Positions 46,301-55,326 of a stretch of DNA of 64,000 nucleotides are shown in pieces. The position numbers and the translations under genes are program-made. The notes below the pieces were generated by a model that had not been told where the DNA came from, searched no databases, and worked only from the letters and a program-made list of their open reading frames with translations. Origin of the DNA: Photorhabdus asymbiotica (GTDB lineage Bacteria > Pseudomonadota > Gammaproteobacteria > Enterobacterales > Enterobacteriaceae); assembly GCF_003634575.1 (NCBI RefSeq), contig NZ_RBLJ01000001.1, positions 186,001-250,000 on the forward strand, written 5' to 3'. Every line of letters begins with the position of its first letter. The first letter of the stretch is position 1.

Positions 46301-47423
46301 AAATAGCACACCATTAATTCATGATACATTTTATTTAGGCTTGACCGATATATCACCAGAGCAAACTTTTTCTCTGTATTGGCAGCTAAAGGGCCTTAAA
46401 GAGCTACCTTTGTCTTGGTTTTATCTAAGTGAAGAAAATAGCTGGAAATCATTAAATAGATCAACTTACAACCAAACCCACAACCTGTTTGAATCAGCAG
46501 AACAAAGTATCCTATTACCACGGGATGCTTCAAACCAAGCCTCTCAAATGCCATTAGGACGGTATTGGCTGAAAGCACAGATAGAACAGGAGAAAAAACA
46601 GATAAAGATAGCGCTTCCTGATTATTATCCAAGAATCAGGGGGCTGTTGTATAACGCTACCATCGCCACTTTAATCAACGCTGAAGCTGTTGAGCAATCT
46701 CACCTTATCAACGGATTGGCTGCTAACAACATTAAACAACCGGTTAACTCATCCGTTGCCATCAACGAAGTTATTCAACCCTGGACATCCTGGAACGGTC
46801 GCCCAAAAGAAACCGAGTCAGCATTCCTGGCACGAGTTCCTGCCCGGCTCTCTCATCGTAACCGAGTGCTAAGCTGGGGTAACATTGCCACTTTATTAAA
46901 AGAGAATTTTAGTAGCTTATTCGATGTCAAATACCCTTCTGTCAGTGAATTAACCAAAATTCCAGCGCCAGAAAAGCGACAATTAACCATCATCCCCGAC
47001 AACCGCTATAAAGATAATGATGATTCACTACGCCCAGTATTGAACCAAGCCAGACTGACCGAGATGGTCGAATGGTTAGATCGATTAAGTAGCCCTTGGA
47101 CAACTATTGAAATTAAAAATCCCACATATGTTAACGTTCTGATCCACTATGAACTGATATTTACCTCGGATGTTAACCCCGATTATGGCCTCCATCAGCT
47201 ACAACAAGAACTCAGTCGAAAATATATGCCGTGGGGAGAAAATGCAGCTATTGGCGTAACACCCGGTAATCGTATTGACTACTTCCAGTTATTAGCCTCA
47301 ATTCAACAATCACCGCTGGTTGAACGGGTCACCAACTTAACGTTAAAAAAAGGCAGCCAGCCTACCGTAAGTGAAAGTATAGAAGCCGCCGATGATGAAG
47401 TACTGATTTTAGTCTGGTCATAA
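43368..47423 (+). CDS. pvc11: PVC baseplate protein Pvc11 (gp6/J-like) with internal duplication
   Basis: The 1351-residue protein is the baseplate wedge protein. The N-terminus (LLETTKVLFNTFPARHRDLY and YRELLGLKPRNAQADSVALG) and the J-type C-terminus (LTEMVEWLDRLSSPWTTIEI, then TPGNRIDYFQLLASIQQSPL) are conventional. Between them a block of about 452 residues occurs twice, at residues 176-627 and 628 to about 1070. Both copies share RKDND-W, GYLITSSLF, FPFGQSP, PQGKSLTF, LTPFGWGKTGEN and HDASNQASQMP-type segments. One block would give a protein near 900 residues, which is what I remember for Pvc11/Afp11. Confidence 0.88.
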   Translation: MGLTELKNKLSAIVLDTDFKLDERSTLDILNWLQEYAKKIPFNQEKKQFWDSFYFIQENSPEKLADLYQNVNKTNGHLPAHQAFVLAFLKLLETTKVLFNTFPARHRDLYYRELLGLKPRNAQADSVALGITLNTDNTEHLIPKGTLFDAGQDRAGNPLQYASNADLLANQGKLSDLRWCRKDNDSWQSAILLNHSDNIELPENSIRLFSPTPDDIPVLSGYLITSSLFAMPTGERSITLTLADNWHGDIKHITAKISSGDHWLSLSVKKEQDNSIHYLKLYLSTNDDPIGPPDALDNIAFDVPVLKLGTVQGPILPKITGIEISINGNSNVHYSSDNGIEKIDAASFPFGQSPSPGSGFNLIAPEWYGTESAKITLTPQWTGLPKEGFKEWYQGYSSTPENNAFKVQAYLITPQKREKFNEAQSLFNESKDKKPQGKSLTFTLPAMDYSFANSPSSNNWPASIRIELTEQDFMHAQYWQNPTGKKQPYTPKMNTLQIQFSAKVKPEQFSVYSLTPFGWGKTGENRTSLTHDTFYLGFTDVLPGQTLSLYWQLEGIKKLPLSWSYLNQENTWSPLDNQVHDQTHNLFDRGIWRTSLPHDASNQASQMPKGQYWVKAHILQTNQATLTDLYWYRKDNDVWKSATPLSLSNNMKLPANGIQIFSPTSHDVPVRYGYLITSSLFSFLKKGRNITLILAGDSWEGNPENITAKISSGNHWLTLSVEYLSNTNSLKLQLSDNNNDPISPPNALDNMTFDTPLLKLEATQDFTLPWIYKVCVNSNNILSTSDSSDAAITRFPFGQSPSLGSSFSPKIVFPEWFESEYASDTTITITPQWVNLPTENFSSWYDGYINKPADNSVFKIEGYLLTHYQGKIKLTEAETGSETQALFNGNNAPQGKSLTFTLPNRYNFYPRNHQSMKIEIKLVKQDFMHTQHKSNPTGKKPPYTPQISALQVEFNATAFHRKFSVYPLTPFGWGKTGENSTPLIHDTFYLGLTDISPEQTFSLYWQLKGLKELPLSWFYLSEENSWKSLNRSTYNQTHNLFESAEQSILLPRDASNQASQMPLGRYWLKAQIEQEKKQIKIALPDYYPRIRGLLYNATIATLINAEAVEQSHLINGLAANNIKQPVNSSVAINEVIQPWTSWNGRPKETESAFLARVPARLSHRNRVLSWGNIATLLKENFSSLFDVKYPSVSELTKIPAPEKRQLTIIPDNRYKDNDDSLRPVLNQARLTEMVEWLDRLSSPWTTIEIKNPTYVNVLIHYELIFTSDVNPDYGLHQLQQELSRKYMPWGENAAIGVTPGNRIDYFQLLASIQQSPLVERVTNLTLKKGSQPTVSESIEAADDEVLILVWS
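43893..46604 (+). repeat. Two 1.36-kb tandem modules inside pvc11
   Basis: Module 1 starts at codon 176 (43893) and module 2 at codon 628 (45249), giving a 1356-bp period. Similarity is clear at protein level but the copies have diverged, so the duplication is old. Confidence 0.88.
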
Positions 47424-47451
47424 AAACTTCCCCAACCTAAGGAATTAACAA

Positions 47452-50400
47452 ATGAATAATCGAGATATGCTATTTCCTATCATTAAAGACGATATTACCT
47501 TTGATTCTTTATTCGCCCAGGCAAAAGCCGTTATTGAACAACAATCGGGGCAGCTCTGGAATAATACAGGTGAAAATGATCCCGGCATTACTTTATTAGA
47601 AGCCTGTTGTTATGGCGCATCCGATCTGGCCTATCGCCACACATTGCCACTGCGAGATTTGCTTACTCCTCAAGAAAATGAACGAATAGATGATGGCATT
47701 TTTCCCAAAGAATTTGGTCCACAACAAATACTGACCTGCGGCCCAATTACCGCGGAAGATTACCGTCGAGCTTTGTTAGATTTGCGTAGTGATAACACCG
47801 TTGAAGGTTATTTTTTCTTTAATGATGCACAGCTCATTCGTGAACCGGAAAATCAACGCTATTCATATTGGTATAACAAAGAAAAACGCGAATACAGTTT
47901 TACTCAAGACCAATACAGCGAACAATTACAGTTAACACTGAGAGGAAACTATTGGCTCTATTTACTTCCCAGTCGGAAAACCCAGCTCGATAACACCCTG
48001 GCTGAAGAAAGACTCAACATTTTTCTGAAAGATAACCGAAACTTAGGAGAATCGGTCAGTAAAATTATTTGGCTAGAACCCATTAAACTGTCATTGAAAA
48101 TTGATATTCAGCTTGATGATGACGCCAAAGATATTGCTGATATATTTGCTAAAGTTTATATGATTGCAGAACAAATGGTGCTTGAAAAACCATTACGTTA
48201 TACCACTCAAGCGATGAAAGAACTGGGTTACAGTCAGGAACAAATATTTGAAGGCCCTTATTTACACCACGGTTGGATACCGAAATTACCTCAAACCAAA
48301 GATTATACTCACCCTACCGTATTAAATCTCAGTCCTTTAATTAATCAGTTACTGGCTATCAAAGGGGTGAAACATATTACCCAATTTACATTGGATAAGC
48401 CTGATAAAAAAATTTCTAAGTTACCAAATGATAATTGGTCTTGGGAAATCGCTCCGGGATATTACCCAAAACTATGGGGAGATACTCCATTAGAATTAAT
48501 TACCTCACCAACAAGCCCACTCACCATCACGGCAAAAGGGGGAATTAAAATTGCTATTACTAAACAACAGATAGAAAAAAACATAATGACAGAACCACTA
48601 ATTAATACACAGCCAGAATTATTGAACTGGGGTAAACATCGCAAAGTCCTGGATTACTATCCGATAAGCAATAAATTACCCGCTTGCTATGGATTACAAA
48701 CTAATACCCAACAACAGCTACAGTTGCATCAATTTATGCTGCCTTTTGAACAAATGCTAGCGAATAACTGCGCTGAACTTGCTTTATTGCCAAGACTATT
48801 AGCTTTTAAACAACGAGGAAATACGGTACATGGCATTCAATGGCCTTTTAAAGAAAATACGGTTGGTCAACATGTTCATAAGGACATAGTATCTAATTTA
48901 AACAATAATGCTACGAAAATCGATAATAATGCCGATGACTACGACAAGGAACTCGTTATTCTAGATTATTTGTTAAGATATTTTGGGGCTCAATGTGCAA
49001 TCCCACGACTATCACCAGACCCACCACAATCATCATTAACAGAACCTCAGACTAAAAAAGATTTTCTATCTACTCAGCGCGAATATCTGGCTCAACAGCC
49101 AAAACTGACTTATCAGCGTAACAATATTCGGATTGATAAAGTATCAGCACTGCAAAAACGTATCGCTGCCCGATTAGGTCTGGGAGGAGAATGTTTCAAA
49201 GCAGAGCCTGACTTAGCTCACCTTCCTTTCTACCTCATTGAACATCGTAGGCTCTTACCAGTAAAACCTGATATAAAATTCTATATTGAGCAACAACCTA
49301 ATTCTCTGGAAATTGAAAATGATAAATTAAAAATCACACAGAAAGATTCAGCGGGTCGGTTACTGCAAGGTCAAGTTATTAACCTGGAATTTCGTGAGGG
49401 CTATGATGAATTTACATTGCTAAACTTAATGATAACTGAAGTGACAAGAGATACATTCACCATTAGCATTAATAATAGCCGTGATCTCAGAGACAATCTG
49501 GACAAAGTGCAACACGCGTTTGAACAAACGAATAATCTGAGCTGGCACAATAGCTTAATATGGATGGAAGATATGGATTATCAATTGGTTTATGCCAATG
49601 GAGAACAACTGGAAAAAGCGGAAAATGAACGATGGATTACCATTAACAATCAAAGTGCTTTCCCTGCTATGATCGGAGAGAATGATGAAATCACACTAAA
49701 AATTCAATCCGATTATGAACTTAAAACCAAAGTCGTGCGGCTTGATTATAACAACAAAAAAATTCTGATTATAAAAGATGCGACATCAATAAATAATTTT
49801 CCGCCAAAAAGAGAAGCATCATATTATTCTTGCTCTTCTCTAAAAGACAATGGGTACGGATATTCGGATGAATATAAATATGAACTTACTTATATTGATA
49901 CAGATTCTACAAAAGAAAATGAGTGCTGGATTACTATCAGCGATCCAAATAATTTGTTTTCTCCTGATATCATCGCAGAGAATGACGAAATTATATTGAA
50001 AGCTAACCCTAATTATGAGTTTAAAACGCACGTAGTAAAATTTGATCGTATTAATAGACAAATATTACTTAGGAAAAATACAGACCTGGAAAATAATTTT
50101 CCATCAGAAAACAACACATCGCACTATCGCTGGCATTTCTCTGGTGAAAAATATGCCCAAACTGACCATTTTTCATTTGTTGTCAGTGCAGTACTGAATC
50201 GAGAATTAATTGAGAGGGGCACAGTCGATCTCTATAAATTAGAGTCTTGGGTAAAAACTGAGATTTTATCTGAATTACCCGCGCATATCTCACTCGTTAT
50301 TCATTGGCTATCATCGGAAGAATTCGAAAAATTTGCCAGTACTTATAAAGTTTGGCAAAATAATGGCGCTCCTTTAGGTGATCACGCATATAAAATTCTA

Positions 50401-50472
50401 GAAACATTAACACTTGGGAAAAAACCTTCTACTTCAGCAAGAAGGTCCAGCAGCTATATAGAAGCACAGTAA
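47452..50472 (+). CDS. pvc12: PVC baseplate protein Pvc12 (gp7-like)
   Basis: The 1006-residue protein has the Pvc12/Afp12 opening FPIIKDDITFDSLFAQAKAV, IEQQSGQLWNNTGENDPGIT and LLEACCYGASDLAYRHTLPL, and ends LPAHISLVIHWLSSEEFEKF. It is the second large wedge protein of the baseplate. Residues about 724-800 and 822-900 are related repeats (NERWITIN/NECWITIS, ENDEITLK/ENDEIILK, NNFP). The expected fibre gene pvc13 does not follow; the next 133 bp are noncoding. Confidence 0.9.
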   Translation: MNNRDMLFPIIKDDITFDSLFAQAKAVIEQQSGQLWNNTGENDPGITLLEACCYGASDLAYRHTLPLRDLLTPQENERIDDGIFPKEFGPQQILTCGPITAEDYRRALLDLRSDNTVEGYFFFNDAQLIREPENQRYSYWYNKEKREYSFTQDQYSEQLQLTLRGNYWLYLLPSRKTQLDNTLAEERLNIFLKDNRNLGESVSKIIWLEPIKLSLKIDIQLDDDAKDIADIFAKVYMIAEQMVLEKPLRYTTQAMKELGYSQEQIFEGPYLHHGWIPKLPQTKDYTHPTVLNLSPLINQLLAIKGVKHITQFTLDKPDKKISKLPNDNWSWEIAPGYYPKLWGDTPLELITSPTSPLTITAKGGIKIAITKQQIEKNIMTEPLINTQPELLNWGKHRKVLDYYPISNKLPACYGLQTNTQQQLQLHQFMLPFEQMLANNCAELALLPRLLAFKQRGNTVHGIQWPFKENTVGQHVHKDIVSNLNNNATKIDNNADDYDKELVILDYLLRYFGAQCAIPRLSPDPPQSSLTEPQTKKDFLSTQREYLAQQPKLTYQRNNIRIDKVSALQKRIAARLGLGGECFKAEPDLAHLPFYLIEHRRLLPVKPDIKFYIEQQPNSLEIENDKLKITQKDSAGRLLQGQVINLEFREGYDEFTLLNLMITEVTRDTFTISINNSRDLRDNLDKVQHAFEQTNNLSWHNSLIWMEDMDYQLVYANGEQLEKAENERWITINNQSAFPAMIGENDEITLKIQSDYELKTKVVRLDYNNKKILIIKDATSINNFPPKREASYYSCSSLKDNGYGYSDEYKYELTYIDTDSTKENECWITISDPNNLFSPDIIAENDEIILKANPNYEFKTHVVKFDRINRQILLRKNTDLENNFPSENNTSHYRWHFSGEKYAQTDHFSFVVSAVLNRELIERGTVDLYKLESWVKTEILSELPAHISLVIHWLSSEEFEKFASTYKVWQNNGAPLGDHAYKILETLTLGKKPSTSARRSSSYIEAQ
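49621..50130 (+). repeat. Internal repeat in pvc12
   Basis: Two units with a period of 98 codons (294 bp) begin at 49621 (GAAAATGAACGATGG) and 49915 (GAAAATGAGTGCTGG). Each encodes WITI, then ENDEI, YE-KT-VV and NNFP landmarks. Confidence 0.75.
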
Positions 50473-50605
50473 TAATTCTTACAGAACATTAACCCATATT
50501 TATCTTATAATATCAAACATCATAAAAACAATCTTCAGCTCATTATAATGACATATTTCATACTCAGGTTTCTTCATATCTGTTAATTACAAAGAGAATA
50601 TTAAT
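50473..50605. other. Gap at the expected fibre-gene position
   Basis: These 133 bp between pvc12 and pvc14 show no coding remnant of a tail fibre. They are AT-rich, with two TATAAT hexamers (in CTTATAATATC and CATTATAATGA) that could give an internal promoter. Confidence 0.6.
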
Positions 50606-52027
50606 ATGATCTCAGCACCAAATCTGTTAAATCGGATTATCATTACTATTGAAGCGAATAACGCACAGGCAGCTAAAAAAGTATTGCATGGCTCCCTGCT
50701 TAATCAATCCAGTATAAACAAACTCTTTGATTCATACTTTAACCAATATGTTGTTAATCAGACTATCTACCTGAAGACACTCACCCTGAATCTTGGCGAA
50801 ATACGATTAAATAGTTTTAATTCACAGTTTGTTATTCGGCTTAATACTATTCTGAGTCAAGCATTGAGCCAATATCAGGTAAATAATCAAACTGATATTG
50901 AGAAATTTATTTATTACTTATATCGAAAAGATTCTATATTAAACCCAATAGAGGAAATCAATAATCGTGAAATTACTGACATCAATATTAAGCAATTAAT
51001 TAACCAATTACCCCAGATACAAAACAATTGGACACTATTATTGGCAAAAAGCTGTTTATCCACACATAGCCTGAAAAAACTCCTGGCTATCAAAAAAACA
51101 GCTTTATTAACCGCCATTAATCGTAAATTATCTGAAAAGATCAATATATCACCCTATCAGCAGGAATCGGTTTCCACCTGGCAATTGATACTGAATGCGC
51201 TGAAATATATACAGCGACATAATACACAGGAAATACCTGAACCCGATGCGAAAGTCATATCACTCATTACAACGGAACTCAATGACAATGCCATTAATAC
51301 AGCACCAATTATTGCATTATTTCGCCAAGTTATAACCAACCATTCCCCACTGAATAAGTGGCTGGAACAACTGTGGCAAACAAAGCGAATTTCACAGTTA
51401 TGTAAAAAACAGCTGTCAATTGAAGAATACCAACATCTATCGGAGCGCTTTATTGCCAAACACGGGAATAAAAATAAATCTGATAAAAAATCATCCATGA
51501 CTTCCGAACCGCTGTTATTACCTGAACACCCTCCACCACGTCAGGTCAATAATGCTGGAATATTAGTTCTGTGGCCGATGTTACCTACTCTATTTAACCA
51601 ATTCGGCCTGTTTGAAAAACAAAAATTTATTCATCGTCAAGCTCAATTTAGGGCTGTTAATCTACTTGATTATCTCATTTGGGGAAACGAAGAAACACAG
51701 ACAGAACGAAAAATATTGAATTGCGTTCTGTGTGGGTTAATTGCCGATGAGGACACGGAATCAATCCCTATTGAGCCAGAAAAACAACAGGTAATAGAAC
51801 AATGGTTAGATGCAGTTATCAGTCAACTTCCTGCCTGGAAAAAATTAAGCCGCAATGATAGCCGCCAATTGTTTTTACAACGCCCGGGGGAATTGCTGAC
51901 AAATGAGCAGGAAATCAAAATTACGGTACAACCTCAACCATTCGATGCACTGTTAAATAACTGGCCCTGGCCGTTAAATATCGCCAAACTTCCCTGGCTG
52001 GATCGCCCTTTATTAATCAACTGGTAA
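50606..52027 (+). CDS. pvc14: PVC tape-measure protein Pvc14
   Basis: The 473-residue protein matches the contractile injection system tape-measure family in its C-terminal half: NAGILVLWPMLPTLFNQFGL, AVNLLDYLIWGNEE, LNCVLCGLIADED, FLQRPGELL and the ending LPWLDRPLLINW. Members set particle length. The N-terminal 300 residues are mostly helical (NRIIITIEANNAQAAKKVLH). The order pvc14-pvc15-pvc16 is conserved after it. Confidence 0.87.
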   Translation: MISAPNLLNRIIITIEANNAQAAKKVLHGSLLNQSSINKLFDSYFNQYVVNQTIYLKTLTLNLGEIRLNSFNSQFVIRLNTILSQALSQYQVNNQTDIEKFIYYLYRKDSILNPIEEINNREITDINIKQLINQLPQIQNNWTLLLAKSCLSTHSLKKLLAIKKTALLTAINRKLSEKINISPYQQESVSTWQLILNALKYIQRHNTQEIPEPDAKVISLITTELNDNAINTAPIIALFRQVITNHSPLNKWLEQLWQTKRISQLCKKQLSIEEYQHLSERFIAKHGNKNKSDKKSSMTSEPLLLPEHPPPRQVNNAGILVLWPMLPTLFNQFGLFEKQKFIHRQAQFRAVNLLDYLIWGNEETQTERKILNCVLCGLIADEDTESIPIEPEKQQVIEQWLDAVISQLPAWKKLSRNDSRQLFLQRPGELLTNEQEIKITVQPQPFDALLNNWPWPLNIAKLPWLDRPLLINW

Positions 52028-52045
52028 AACATTGACAAGGTTTAT

Positions 52046-54115
52046 ATGAAAGAACATCAATATAGAATAGTCGATCTACGCTGGATTTATTCCCATTTGG
52101 AGCGCATCGATCTGCTGTTACAACGTCACTATTACCAAAAGAGAGACAAATACGATTCATTGCCAGAAAGTTTTTTGCTTGAAGAAGATGAATTAGAACA
52201 ACGTCTAGCAAAACCGTTGGGTATTCCTCATTGGCTAACAGCAAATACCGGCGCTGGTGATACAGAAACAGAAAATCATTCTGCTTCCGGCACATTATCA
52301 CTGCTAGTCACGCGTTTTAAACTCACTGAATTTGAACGTGATGTGTTATTGCTAGGTTTATTACCGCATTTTGACAACCGCTATCATGCGTTATTTGCTA
52401 CTCTGCACGGTAACAGTAAAAAACAGTGGCCCAGTTTTGATTTAGCGATTGAATTATTTAGCCAACATCAAAGTAACTGGCAATTATTTCAACACCACTT
52501 TTTACCGCAAGCTCCATTAATCAATCACCATTTATTACGACTCAATAACCAAGAGGAACCCATTTGGCTACAAACTCAATTTTTAACTCACAATGCAGTC
52601 TGGTCTTTTTTATCCGGTCAGCGCGTCATTTTACCTCCCTTAATATCCTGCGCTTACTGGCATATTCCAACCTCACAGACTTGGTATCCACCAATCCTTG
52701 GTCATGCATTTGAAAAAATATTGCTGAATGAAACGGACGAAATACGCCCGCTGGTGGTTCTTAAAGGAAAACAGGACAGCGCCAGAGAACTGGCAGTCAG
52801 TAATATTATGGGAATTCACGGCATTAACACTTTAACGTTCGATTTATTTCACCTGCCAGATGAAGAGTGCACCACCTCAATACTCAATCTGCTAATAGAT
52901 GCAATACGAGAAACCCGGCTACATAATGCCTGTTTATTAATCCGTAACTTTTCTTTGCTGGCAGAGGAAAAGAGAATATCGCATAGAGAATTATCAGCTC
53001 TACTGAATCAACCCAAATTACGTGTGGTTTGTCTGGCAGAGTCAGAAGAATCATTAGCATGGGTTAAACACCTGCCGATAGTGCAAATTAATATGCCACC
53101 GGCGACGCTGGCAGATAAAAAAACGATGCTGGAAGCCAGTTTGCCAGATAATGTCACTAAAGGAATTAATATAACTCAATTATGTCAACGTTTTTCATTT
53201 ACAGCAGAAACATTACCGTTAATTATCAAGGAAGCTCATCAATACCAAATCCTCCGACAACCGGAAGATCAATTGAAAGAATCTGATCTACGTAAGGCAT
53301 TAAATTGCCGCGCCCAACAAAATTTCGGTAAATTAGCCCAGCGTATGACACCAAAACGAAGTTTTAATGATTTGGTTATTTCCGCTGACTTAACTCAACA
53401 GTTGAAAGAAATCATCGCAGCAATTAATTACCGTGACCAAATTCTGGGCGCAGGTTTTCGGGAAAAAATCAGCTATGGTACTGGTATTAGCGCCCTATTT
53501 TACGGTGAATCCGGGACGGGGAAAACCATGGCCGCAGAAGTGATTGCCAGCTATCTTGGTGTTGATCTGATTAAGGTAGATCTTTCTACCGTGGTGAATA
53601 AATACATCGGTGAAACCGAAAAAAATATCTCCCGTATTTTCGATCTGGCCGAAGCGGATTCCGGGGTGCTGTTTTTCGATGAAGCCGATGCCTTATTCGG
53701 TAAACGCAGTGAAACCAAAGATGCCCAAGATAGACATGCCAATATTGAAGTTTCTTATTTATTACAGCGACTAGAAAATTATCCGGGATTAGTGATTTTA
53801 GCGACTAACAATCGCAACCATTTGGATAGTGCGTTTAATCGCCGCTTTACCTTTATTACCCGCTTTACTTATCCCGATGAAGCATTACGCAAAGCAATGT
53901 GGCAGGCAATTTGGCCTGAACAACTTAAGTTATCAGATCAACTTGATTTTGAGCATTTGGCTAAACAGGCAAATCTGACCGGTGCTAATATCAGAAATAT
54001 TGCCTTATTATCATCAATATTAGCTACAGATAATAATAGTGATCAAATTGAAAATAAACATATAGCGCGAGCATTGATACTTGAATTAAATAAAACGGGC
54101 CGATTGATTTTTTAA
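52046..54115 (+). CDS. pvc15: PVC AAA+ ATPase Pvc15
   Basis: The 689-residue protein has a C-terminal AAA+ domain with Walker A GESGTGKT (residues 487-494), Walker B VLFFDEADALFG (Asp545, Glu546), sensor-1 ILATNNRNHLDSAF and an arginine-finger region NRRFTFI. The N-terminal 400 residues contain a degenerate second ATPase-like region. In PVC/Afp this ATPase is needed for loading payload proteins into the particle and is not part of the final structure. It ends 5 bp before an ERIC. Confidence 0.93.
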   Translation: MKEHQYRIVDLRWIYSHLERIDLLLQRHYYQKRDKYDSLPESFLLEEDELEQRLAKPLGIPHWLTANTGAGDTETENHSASGTLSLLVTRFKLTEFERDVLLLGLLPHFDNRYHALFATLHGNSKKQWPSFDLAIELFSQHQSNWQLFQHHFLPQAPLINHHLLRLNNQEEPIWLQTQFLTHNAVWSFLSGQRVILPPLISCAYWHIPTSQTWYPPILGHAFEKILLNETDEIRPLVVLKGKQDSARELAVSNIMGIHGINTLTFDLFHLPDEECTTSILNLLIDAIRETRLHNACLLIRNFSLLAEEKRISHRELSALLNQPKLRVVCLAESEESLAWVKHLPIVQINMPPATLADKKTMLEASLPDNVTKGINITQLCQRFSFTAETLPLIIKEAHQYQILRQPEDQLKESDLRKALNCRAQQNFGKLAQRMTPKRSFNDLVISADLTQQLKEIIAAINYRDQILGAGFREKISYGTGISALFYGESGTGKTMAAEVIASYLGVDLIKVDLSTVVNKYIGETEKNISRIFDLAEADSGVLFFDEADALFGKRSETKDAQDRHANIEVSYLLQRLENYPGLVILATNNRNHLDSAFNRRFTFITRFTYPDEALRKAMWQAIWPEQLKLSDQLDFEHLAKQANLTGANIRNIALLSSILATDNNSDQIENKHIARALILELNKTGRLIF

Positions 54116-54120
54116 TCATT

Positions 54121-54247
54121 TATACCCAATAAATTTCGAGTTGCAGCGCGGCGGCAAGTGAACGAATCCCCAGGAGCATAGATAACTATGTGACTGGGGT
54201 GAGTGAAAGCAGCCAACAAAGCAGCAACTTGAAGGATGAAGGGTATA
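54121..54247. repeat. ERIC element inside the PVC operon
   Basis: This complete 127-bp ERIC sits between pvc15 and pvc16, 6 bp after the pvc15 stop and 16 bp before the pvc16 start. It will be transcribed as a long hairpin within the operon mRNA. Confidence 0.92.
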
Positions 54248-54263
54248 TAGAATTGGAGTGAAT

Positions 54264-55154
54264 ATGACAAATATAATTAACCCTAATAATGCGATTCTTG
54301 AAGTTAATAACGCATTAAATGATATTTTATCTCAGTATTTAACTAATATTGATATCCGCTTTGATCTACCAGAAATAAATTCAATCCCATCAACCCCTAC
54401 AGTGAGTATATTTCTTTATGATATACATGAAGACCTACAATTACGTTCTGCTGAACCAAGAAGTTATCATCCTACCACCAGCTCATTATTGCCGGGATGG
54501 GTAAATATTAATTATAACTATTTAATTACTTACTGGCATTCAAGTAATCCATCAAGCGACAGTTCTACCCCTGATAGTCAACCCAATAATCAAGCGGCAC
54601 AAGTCATGACTGCTATTTTAAATGCATTGGTTAACAACCGACAATTACCTAAAATTCCTGGCGCATATACCAGAGTCATTCCACCTCAAGAAAATCTAAA
54701 TAGCTTAGGTAACTTTTGGCAAGCGCTTGGCAATCGCCCTCGCCTTTCTTTATTATATTCAATTACCGCACCGGTAAAACTGCAAAATATTAAAGATGTC
54801 ATAAAGCCCATTAGCCAAATTTCCACTTCTGTGGATCAAAAATCAAATCTGGATAATTCGCAAATCAACCAAGCCTTATTTAGCAAATTGGGTGCCGATT
54901 TAGGTGGCACACAAGATGTTCGTCTTGCTCTTGCGAAAGTGAATCTGACAACCAAACCTGCTAAAGAAAATAATGAAAATCAAAATAATAAAAATGTAAT
55001 TATTGAAGTTTCTGGCATTACCCATTTGGATTATTTACCCAGAATAAAAGGTATTCTTTCAACATGGGTAAATAGTCATAGTGCTGTTGTTAGGATAAAT
55101 GATATTGGTATTATTGTTTCAGAATATAAATATGATAAATTAACAGGCGTTTAA
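54264..55154 (+). CDS. pvc16: PVC cap/terminator protein Pvc16
   Basis: The 296-residue protein starts TNIINPNNAILEVNNALNDI and has FDLPEINSIPSTPTVSIFLY and LLPGWVNINYNYLITYWHSS, the DUF4255 domain of Pvc16/Afp16 that caps the tube and sheath. The ATG at 54264 follows TTGGAG by five bases; a GTG at 54258 directly abuts that site. An ERIC lies just upstream. A run rich in Asn, Glu and Lys (about residues 232-248) looks like a flexible loop. Confidence 0.87.
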   Translation: MTNIINPNNAILEVNNALNDILSQYLTNIDIRFDLPEINSIPSTPTVSIFLYDIHEDLQLRSAEPRSYHPTTSSLLPGWVNINYNYLITYWHSSNPSSDSSTPDSQPNNQAAQVMTAILNALVNNRQLPKIPGAYTRVIPPQENLNSLGNFWQALGNRPRLSLLYSITAPVKLQNIKDVIKPISQISTSVDQKSNLDNSQINQALFSKLGADLGGTQDVRLALAKVNLTTKPAKENNENQNNKNVIIEVSGITHLDYLPRIKGILSTWVNSHSAVVRINDIGIIVSEYKYDKLTGV

Positions 55155-55326
55155 AATCTCTATTGATAAAAAACCATTTCAGTACTAATTAATGTTTTTT
55201 ATAAAATCACTTTATTTATATATTAAAATACACTTAACTTTATTTTTAAAAAATAAAATGACAAGAATCAATCCATATAGTATTTATTTCCAACATGCCT
55301 CTTACTGAAAATTCACAGGTGATAAT
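55155..55326. other. AT-rich gap between structural and payload genes
   Basis: No gene is seen in these 172 bp. The stretch is rich in TTTATA/TATTAA and could hold a promoter for the payload genes. Confidence 0.5.

Noticed and set aside
43893-46604. The pvc11 duplication as an assembly error
   Set aside because: The two modules have diverged considerably at protein and DNA level, and the reading frame is intact, so it is a real old duplication.
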